A stretch of 64,000 bases of DNA from Perkinsus marinus ATCC 50983 (lineage: Eukaryota; Perkinsozoa; Perkinsida; Perkinsidae), in assembly GCF_000006405.1 (NCBI RefSeq), contig NW_003210321.1, forward strand, positions 174,751 through 238,750, given 5' to 3'. A program made the translations under genes and the position numbers. Numbering within the stretch: position 1 is the first letter of the stretch; each line of letters opens with the position of its first letter. The notes under the pieces were generated by a model. It was given only the letters and a program-made list of their open reading frames with translations, had not been told where the DNA came from and did no database searches. Below, piece after piece: positions 56,712 through 64,000 of this stretch.

Positions 56712-57640
56712 GATGGATGAGAATCAGCGAAGTAATTCCAAACCTTGAGCGCAACTGTTATGTATTCATCTCAATGTTGAGACTCCTAAGGTATCCGATC
56801 AGCCGCCATCGTTATTGAAAACTATTACAAACATGACGTTGTGGAAGCTATATAATGACTATCATGACAGTACAACATTTGACCTCGTCGAAGACATCAT
56901 GGATCGGTCTTCATATCGCCGCTGTAAACACCCCTCAAGGTGTATTAACATCCCTGTCGCACGAGAAAGCCCTTCTGGTTCCCAAACGTGGACAGCTGCG
57001 TTAGGTCCAATCATAGGACCTGGTGCAGCTCTTCCATAGGATTCCTATGGAGGCAGTCCCGAAGACTGCCATCAGATGTATAGGGGATCTAAGCCAGAAC
57101 TTGGGTCTTCGTGCGGAAGTAGCACGCATACGCACGAAGGCGTAATGAAGCTATGGGAAGTTCACAGTGTCTGGGATCTTATCGGTTAGGGATCAGTTAT
57201 GGTATGGATTAGGCTGGTTGAACTGACATGTATAGGGCAGGGGAATGTATACGGTGAATCCTTGTCCTTGAGCGCCCATGGTCGAACCGTTTCGCCTTCA
57301 ACGGGCAAACGAGATGCACGTGTAGTATATTGACTCCGTTCACGCACGATTATGCAGCATGAGGGAAGACTTGAGATTATCATCGTATCTGATGGGGCTG
57401 GATAACCGCTGCTCACATGACGACACTTGCTTCCCGCCATCATGGTGATCCGATATCAATCATAACGCCTCTTTTTCTGCTATCTTTCGAAAGCCTTTCC
57501 GTAAAGCTAACTATGAACTACGATCTCTCGGGGGTCGCCTCCTCTAGAGAGAGCACACTCCTCAACAGTAATGGTCGTACCATACAATCACCCAGCCTAG
57601 AAGCGAAGACCGCAAGTACCGGGATGTTATATACAGCGTA
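56712..57640. other. Mostly unresolved; possible first ankyrin exon
   Basis: A plus-strand stretch at 56905-57002 reads IGLHIAAVNTPQGVLTSL, an ankyrin-like turn, in a frame different from the ATG at 56833. The rest shows no clear gene. It may be the 5' part of the following ankyrin exons. Confidence 0.3.
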
Positions 57641-58640
57641 ACGGCAGCTACTCTAGTATCTACTATCACCATCTAGTAGATACAGCAGCCGTGGGTCTCC
57701 TTTTCACAACGACAGTCCATTAGGCATCGACAAGTTCCTATCGCTCGTAGCGTCGGATGACGTCCAAGCGGTGAAGTCGAGGTAACCCAAAGCGTACCGT
57801 AAGGGGGAATAATCTCGGCGTAGGCTGGAGTCGAACTATACTGTGGCAAGAGGACTGATACAAGCCAGAAACTCTAGAGGGAGCACAGCTCTGCATATCG
57901 CCTGTAGAGAGGTGGTGTCATCGCACTCACCCCTGGGGCATCACTCATCGTAGGGGTTCCTGTCGATGGTCACTACACTAGCATCCTGTGGTGCAGAAAT
58001 CGAGGCTAGAGATAGAATAGGTAACGATTCCGTCGAAACGCTGTGTGACGTTACTCTCAAAAAGCACCACTAGGTGCCTGATTCGAGAGGGTTGAAGATA
58101 CACTCAGTCTTCAGGCCGAACTCCTCTCCTTATATCTTCTGAGTATGGGCATTTGGAAATCGTGAAGCTGCTACAGTCCAGATTCGGAGCAAATGTTGAT
58201 GCTCGTGACACTCTCGAGCGCACGGCATTTCATCTGTCATGTTGTTGCCGAGATCCAGATGTATCTAGATTCATAATACAGGTAAGAGCTTAGTGAAGGT
58301 ACCGCTGTTGTTTTTTACAAGCTAGTTACGTCCAGAGCTGAGGGAAGCTGTGGACAGACATGGCCGTACAGGCCTCTTCTATGCTGTTCTCAACAGTGAT
58401 AGAATGGTCGCTGAGAAAGTCTCAGAGATGATCCTGCGAAGTCGACAATCTGACGGCTTGACTGCACACTGCGTGTAGTGGTTTGATGCTACGTGTCGCG
58501 AATGGACTATGTGGATCTGTCAGGGACTCATATCAGAGGTCACCCTTAGACTATGCATCGCAAGAATCACGCGAGGGCCTGGTTGTTCTCCTCCAACACT
58601 ATGGAGCTGTGAATTCTCAGCGGAAGGCTCCGGAGTAGAA
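57641..58640 (+). CDS. Ankyrin-repeat exons
   Basis: Exon-like readings with ankyrin consensus: ARNSRGSTALHIAC near 57870; then a stretch with PLYILSEYGHLEIVKLLQ, FGANVDARDTLERTAF and HLSCCCRDPDVSRFIIQ (58120-58281); an intron to about 58322; then LRPELREAVDRHGRTGLF and YAVLNSDRMVAEKVSEM. At least three repeats are recognisable. These exons may belong to one gene with the coiled-coil exons that follow. The frame between exons was not fully resolved and some frames contain stops, so decay is possible. Confidence 0.45.
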
Positions 58641-58949
58641 GGGCTTCAACTTCTAGGGTTCGGCTGAAATGGTCGGTTGCCTTTCAGAAGTCGAGTCGGC
58701 GACTCAATTCCACGTGTTCCAAAAATCTGCAGAGGTCACCCTACCTTATCCCTGTAGCCATCAGTCTATTACCTGTTGCAGATGTGAATGGCAATGACAG
58801 TCGTGCTGGTCTGCAGCGCGCTGAGTGCGGCGCTCCTGGCCAGCTCACATTTGGAGGTCAGACTCTCCCTCATCATCATGCGGGTTTCGCTTCCCATCGA
58901 TCAACTATCAGGACACTGTTTGGAGAGTTGATCATCTCTTGATTTAGAT

Positions 58950-60747
58950 TCGAAGTTCCATGATTACAGGGCACGCTTGATGACGTTGCTGCAGACGATA
59001 CAGCAGAATGGCTTGGAGCATATGTACCACGTGAAACGACCTGATCTCTTCAGCGGCAGCTGGATGGAGGGAGTAGCGATGGGAATGTCCGTGTCACCGG
59101 ACGTGTCCCCCTCCTCGTCGTATCAGATTTCCGGAACTGACGATCTGTTCGCTGAAGAGGGGGAACTGCTGAGGACCAGCTGCAATGTCAGCGAAGCTCT
59201 CATACGCGTTTGCAACCTGTTGTCGCCGCCAGCGAGCATGCCGGCTCCGAACTCTGCTGTAACGTCAGAGGACCTTCTTGAGAGGTAGGTAACGGTCTTG
59301 TCGGGAGTCCCAGCGGGGACTGGGAATAGGTTCATACCCTCGCGAGGTATCTGGTCGTCAACTCCGATGACGTCTCGGGTGGCAAGGGAAGAGGGTCGGC
59401 GAATAGTGACAAATGTGGGCGCATCTATGTGAGTTCACATACTCGACACTTACTGAAAGGTGAGAAGGGCAATCGAGAGCGGGAGAGTATGCAGATAGTG
59501 GAGAAAGAGAGAGACGATAAGCTACTAGAGTTGATGCGGCAAATAAAGGCTGCAGACGTATGACGCCGATACTGTGGTGTTGGTCGCCATCGCTGAGCCG
59601 TAGGAGAAGCTTGGCACAGCAGTATCGGTTGCTGAATACACAGCACTACAGGAGGAAGCAGCTGAGCTGAGGGGTTTGAAGACGCAGCTGGAGATTCAGC
59701 TGATGGACCTGCGCGGCCAAGTGAGCATTGGCTCAGCTACGGCCGGGCTGTTGTGAGTATTCTGCGCTCATCCTTTTAGGCATCGTTTGCCGCTGAGAAG
59801 GCGCGGACTATGACGGATGAGCTCGAAAAGTAGTGTTGCCACTCTTGGGATTATCAGTGTCCTTTAGTGGTCTTCGATCGTGTGTTAGGAGATGTAGGGA
59901 AAATGGGGAGCTCGCTGTGCAGTTGGCTGCAGCACAAGCGATGATTGATAACATGGCTGTTGATGCTGCTAGGAAGCAGACTGTTCAGGAAGGGTGTCGA
60001 ACTATGGCTTGGGACTCTGTGGAGGACACTGGCAGGTACGATAGACTCGAGCGTCAGTTAGTTGTGATGAAGGGCGAGAAAGGCAATCTGCTGAGACAAA
60101 ATGAGGTTGGACGGAAATGTGTTTTCTCGAGTGTCTATTCATAGCAATAGGTTCTTGAGGCGGAAGTTAAGCGCATGGTAACGATCGCTGGAGATGAAAA
60201 AAGGGCGGAAGTCGATAGGGTCGAACAAGAGGTCTGGTCCCACGCACTGAGTTCATGATCAGTGCTCGTTGATGTTTGCTAACGATAAATCAGAACGGGA
60301 AATTACGGCAACGTCTTGGCGAGTTGGAAGAAAAACTCGAACGATTGGATAAGGACAAGTCTGAGGAGATGACCACGGAAGAGCCGAGTGAAGTGAGTGC
60401 ATCCTATTCCGCATGTGTTGTAAGCTCGATCTGATCAGTCTGAGAGGAAGAAGGGAGAAGCTGAGCGAGAAATGAAGACGAAGGACAGGGCGGAGGTGAG
60501 CTCTAAGCGTGGTGCTCGGTGGCCGACTTGTTGTTTGATTAGAAGTGGCTGTCATATTTGGATGATCGAGATCCCTCTATCGCTGACAACGCTATTACCT
60601 CGAGAATAGCCGTGGAGGTGAGTAGTGGTGGCGATGAAGTATTGGAGAGGTATCCACCATAATTATGACCGTCTACTTGTGCTCACACAATTACATCCCT
60701 GTTGATTTCAGGTCCCTGCTGTAGCAGCACTACTGAATCTAGTCTAA
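58950..60747 (+). CDS. Coiled-coil protein (C-terminal exons)
   Basis: A first exon to 59284 encodes LMTLLQTIQQNGLEHMYHV and an acidic Ser-rich stretch. Then a run of short exons with heptads follows: NRERESMQIVEKERDDKLLE; YTALQEEAAELRGLKTQLEI; FAAEKARTMTDELEK; LAAAQAMIDNMAVDAARKQT; RLERQLVVMKGEKGNLLRQN; VLEAEVKRMVTIAGDEKRAE; KLRQRLGELEEKLERLDKDK; KKGEAEREMKTKDRAE; and a final VPAVAALLNLV before TAA at 60745-60747. Introns are about 45-60 nt with GTGAGT-like donors. No specific family recognised. It may be the tail of the ankyrin gene upstream. Confidence 0.5.
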
Positions 60748-61714
60748 GACTATGCTGAGGTTCGCTGAATAGCATGATGAAGAGACAACGGTGTCGTCAT
60801 GGGCAACGCCTGTTTGTTTCTCCGATCCCCCATAAGAAAATGACACATGAAATGCATCGTATTCTGGAGTATTCGTATTCATGTTGCTAAGTTCTATCAC
60901 TTCGGCTTGCGTTCATAGGATCAATTATAACCGCACTTCTTGAGATCATAGCGTATGAAGTAGTTCTCTCATTCGGGTCTGATACTGGTGGTGTGGTATC
61001 ATAATCACGATTAGTGACACTCTGGGTTAGTTCATCGAAACCCAGGGAGTACTTCTCGAAGAAGTCACCGCGCTGAGAGGGTCAACAGACAATGCGCGCG
61101 GAAACACAAGTGTGCAATACTTGTGTTGCCACAAATCGCAATGTTCACAACTACTCGTTCACTTGAGTGAACCTGGACACGTCATAGGAGACTTTAGGAA
61201 ACGTTGTCTTCTTTTCGCAGTTCGGCTTACCCTGGAATAGTCCTTTTGAAGACTTACCTACTATCAGAATGATAACCTCTTGTGAAGAGGGACAGTCTCC
61301 ACACCTATCGGTTACTAGAAAGACTGTCTAAACGTTTTTGTTCCTGACTTTTCTCAGAAGAATCCCTCCCGACGTGCCCCGATAGCCTATTCTCGTTGGT
61401 GTTCACGCCTTTGGTCGCATCGACATGTCCGTGATTCCTTAGTGAGAGGAGATCATAGTATAACTCGCCATTGTTTTTCATCCGTTGAATCGCTCAGTGA
61501 GTGATTCAACCGATTATGCGTTTCGGTACAGCTACTGTCTTTTGAGTGGTCTAAATTTGAAGTAGTTTCTTGAATCTAGAAGGGGCTTGCTTCATAACAG
61601 GAAGGGGTCTAAATTGTCAGTAGTAGTCATTGGCTGTTCGAAAGCGGTGGTTCTTTGCCGTTGGTTGAATTGTTATTACAGTGGTTGAGTGGGAGCATCG
61701 CTGGTTCTCTTCGC
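60748..61714. other. Intergenic, no gene seen
   Basis: About 970 nt between two plus-strand genes. Contains small inverted repeats (GTTCACTTGAGTGAAC near 61150; an 8 bp stem GTTGAATC/GATTCAAC at 61484-61510). No gene or RNA family recognised. Confidence 0.4.
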
Positions 61715-63825
61715 ATGACAACGGCGACCCGTTCGAAGGCTCCTAAGGCGACCACAGATGAGGCGCCAAGCAGGTGTGCTCATCACGTTGTTGATGACCA
61801 TCTCTCCCGCTCTCTGTTACCGCCTTCCTAGGTCCAAAGATCGTATTATCCCACTTGAAGCCGTAGCAGCGGCTGTCCTACTCGCTGTGTTGGCATATTG
61901 TTGGGGTCTCGGTGATGGGAAGTGAGTCCTCGGTGGTACTCGTGGTCTGTGGAGAGGCTCACCGCAAGTCGAGACTTCTTTCAGAACCTTTTCCGACGGT
62001 GTTGACGAAGTTGTCCGTGTTACTTTCTGGTTCTTCCCCCGCGAAATGGTGGTCGGTATACACTGGGTGAGCTTGACTGTCAGCCACGACTTTCGATGCT
62101 TCTTGAAGGTTTTCTCGTTCATCGCCGCCCTCGGAGCGATCACCATTGGTGTATCGTCGGTACCGTCTCTAGCCAACAGAAGGGTGGTGAAGGCCGGAGT
62201 AGTCATGGCGACCATCGCGATCGTATATCAGCTCATTATCCGTACCGTGGCCTTTGGTGAGACAGGGGTCTTATACAAATCTATTTATAGCAATGTCCAT
62301 GTCGCAGAAGCCTGGTGCTCCTGCAACGCGGGCGCCACCTTTGTACCAGCTTTTCCAGGTGCCTGGGACCCTCGTTCGATGACATGCATCGTATTTGCAA
62401 TTATCGTGAGGATGTATTCGCCAGAAGCCAAGATGGATGATGGCCCGTCCTTATTCGGCGCCTGGGTGGCCACTGCTACCTCCTCTTATTCATCGTGATG
62501 TTTCCCATTCAGGTTGTTTCTCTTCGTGTTCCGCCTTTTGCCGCCCTTATCGCTCCCGTTACGATCAGCATCATCACCATGGAGCTCTTCGGAGCCCCGG
62601 TCATCAGCGCTGAGAGGGCGACCACAGCAGTGAGTCGGACAAGAGTTGCATGTGCACGCACGCGCAGTTCTTCACGACAGGTTTTGGCACTACTGTTACT
62701 ACAGGCAGCAGCTAATCAGATTAATTCTGTTGCTGATTTCTTCAATGGTGTAGATGATATTCACACTGCTTCTGATCGAAGCTTGGTAGACGGCATACTA
62801 ACTCCTAAGGCCATGGCATGGTCCGCTGTCGCCCTCACTGGCCTCTCCGGAGCCTTGCTCCTTGTGAACATCCCTGAGATCGAAAGCTCCTATCGGGGAT
62901 ACGCCACTCTTTCCTGGATAGCTCAAGCCTCCTTTGCAGTGAGTTTCGGGAGACTGCAGGGACCGTCGAATTCGTTTGTAGATTCTGTATACCTCCGGTC
63001 CGTTTCCTCTCAAGTACTATGCAATGGGAGATTTGGTCATGTATGTATGGGAAAACTTTTCTGGACGCATATTGGATTCGCTTCAGTCTCTTAGCATTCG
63101 GTCCTTCCGTGAGTGTTTTGATGGCTCTGTGGGCGAGCGACCCCACCAGATCGCTTCCGGTCCTCCTTGATGTATTCGCCTTCACGCTGCCCAGCATTCT
63201 TGTCACTATTGGTGTAAGAAACGGGCTTGGGTCTTAGCAGATTTGCATACCTAATGCTTCCATTGCATTAGGTTCTCAATGCGAACAACATCCGAGATTT
63301 GGATTCTGACGCCGCTGTGGGCATCTATACTGTCGCCAACATTCTCGGTCATAGATGGTGTCGCATGTGAGCTTGTTAAGCGTGGCAAACTCGAATTTCC
63401 TCAGCCCAGTTACTTCGGAGTCCTACAGTTGCTGCCACATATTATCTGCCTCTGGTTGGCCTCTGCTTACCATTGTTACGGTATCCTATTTTCTCTCGCT
63501 GTTATTCCGAGATCCCTATCTACTATGTGAGCACCTCGCATGCCTCGACTCGTGAACTGGTTCCTTGTGCTTACTCAGATCACGTATTTGCCTGAGCCCT
63601 CAGAGTGATCCTGAATACAAAATGGTGGTGAAATATGCATCTCATACAACTCTTATGTATGGCCTGGCCTCAGCTATGGGCATATCAACAGCTCCCATCG
63701 GAGTCGGCTTGGACCAGGTGAGATCGTTTAGTCTTCGGGTCGATTTTGAATTTTCAGGTCAGCTCGGGCGGGGTCCTCGCTACCTCAGCTGTGATCGGCT
63801 TATTGTATTGTGTCGGTTAGGAACT
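61715..63825 (+). CDS. UbiA-family prenyltransferase (MenA/UBIAD1-like)
   Basis: Multi-pass membrane enzyme that attaches a polyprenyl chain to an aromatic quinone precursor. Exon 1 61715-61773 and exon 2 61832-61921 give a short hydrophilic N-terminus and the helix AVAAAVLLAVLAYCWGL. Helices FSFIAALGAITIGVSSV and MATIAIVYQLIIRTVAF follow. The first Asp-rich motif is ANQINSVADFFNGVDD, then SDRSLVDGILTPKA. The second is VLNANNIRDLDSDAAVGIYT followed by VANILG, the MenA-type N-N-x-RD-x-x-x-D. The remaining helices run to about 63720. The last exon and stop near 63825 are tentative because a gap follows at 63892. Which quinone it makes cannot be read from sequence. Confidence 0.75.
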
Positions 63826-63891
63826 TAACTGTGTGGAGTTGCTCCTATGTCTGAATTCCGGTTTTTCTCACTGATGAGGTTGATGGTAGTT

Positions 63892-63991
63892 NNNNNNNNN
63901 NNNNNNNNNNNNNNNNNNNNNNNNNNNNNNNNNNNNNNNNNNNNNNNNNNNNNNNNNNNNNNNNNNNNNNNNNNNNNNNNNNNNNNNNNNN
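63892..63991. other. Assembly gap (100 N)
   Basis: Exactly 100 Ns, probably a placeholder; only nine real bases follow. Confidence 0.95.
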
Positions 63992-64000
63992 TATAGAGGC

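Noticed and set aside
61484-61510. Stem-loop GTTGAATC/GATTCAAC as a regulatory RNA
   Set aside because: Only 8 bp, single occurrence, no coding or promoter context to support a role.

Overview
The window is nuclear DNA of an intron-dense, gene-dense protist. A Perkinsus-type alveolate is the best fit. This is inferred from the many 31-56 nt GT-AG introns that interrupt nearly every gene, TIR-like multi-membrane proteins with a helical insert, an AG acceptor a few bases before several start codons (compatible with spliced-leader addition), and a centriole gene in an otherwise compact genome. No organism-specific marker was found, so the assignment is not proven. Two 100-N blocks mark scaffold gaps.

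Layout. 1-3.5 kb: decayed plus-strand coiled-coil-coding tract. 3.5-5.8 kb: RBM42 and TRAPPC2 (+). 6.4-10.1 kb: a TIR-like membrane protein gene (-) with a frameshifted, truncated tandem copy. 10.5-13.1 kb: small minus-strand genes, including an F-box protein. 14.1-16.8 kb: a MULE-like transposase with a SWIM zinc finger. 17.4-21.2 kb: a protein with three Neuralized-type repeats plus an IQ motif (+). 23.2-29.3 kb: an adenylation-thiolation-reductase (A-T-R) NRPS-like enzyme in about 19 exons (-). It is divergently paired with a 17-exon flavin monooxygenase (30.3-32.8 kb, +). 33.9-35.9 kb: a Sec14-GOLD lipid-transfer protein. 36.6-38.8 kb: CEP120. 40.3-41.6 kb: TRMT13 (-). 44.1-46.8 kb: an RRM-OCRE splicing factor like RBM5 (-). 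47.4-49.1 kb: pyridoxal kinase (-). 51.2-53.1 kb: TIM50 (+). 53.4-54.9 kb: IBA57 (+). 55.7-56.7 kb: a TPR protein (-). 56.8-60.7 kb: ankyrin and coiled-coil exons (+). 61.7 kb to the end: a UbiA/MenA-type prenyltransferase (+).

The most notable layer cuts across the genes. At least twelve copies of a 140-185 bp AT-rich miniature inverted-repeat element lie in the window. Ten of them are inside introns of four unrelated genes, seven in the A-T-R gene alone. In six introns the element ends only about 7-11 nt before the splice acceptor, and the intron left after removing the element is often 28-69 nt, close to an ordinary intron here. A second, unrelated element family (terminal repeat beginning GGAGTTTCA) has two copies, again both in introns (TRMT13 and TIM50). 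This is either strong insertion preference for introns or introner-like behaviour.

Functional links are loose, as expected in a eukaryote: RNA processing (RBM42, RBM5-like, TRMT13), mitochondrial biogenesis (TIM50, IBA57), trafficking and lipids (TRAPPC2, Sec14-GOLD) and centriole assembly (CEP120). The divergent A-T-R and monooxygenase pair is the only arrangement that suggests a shared pathway.
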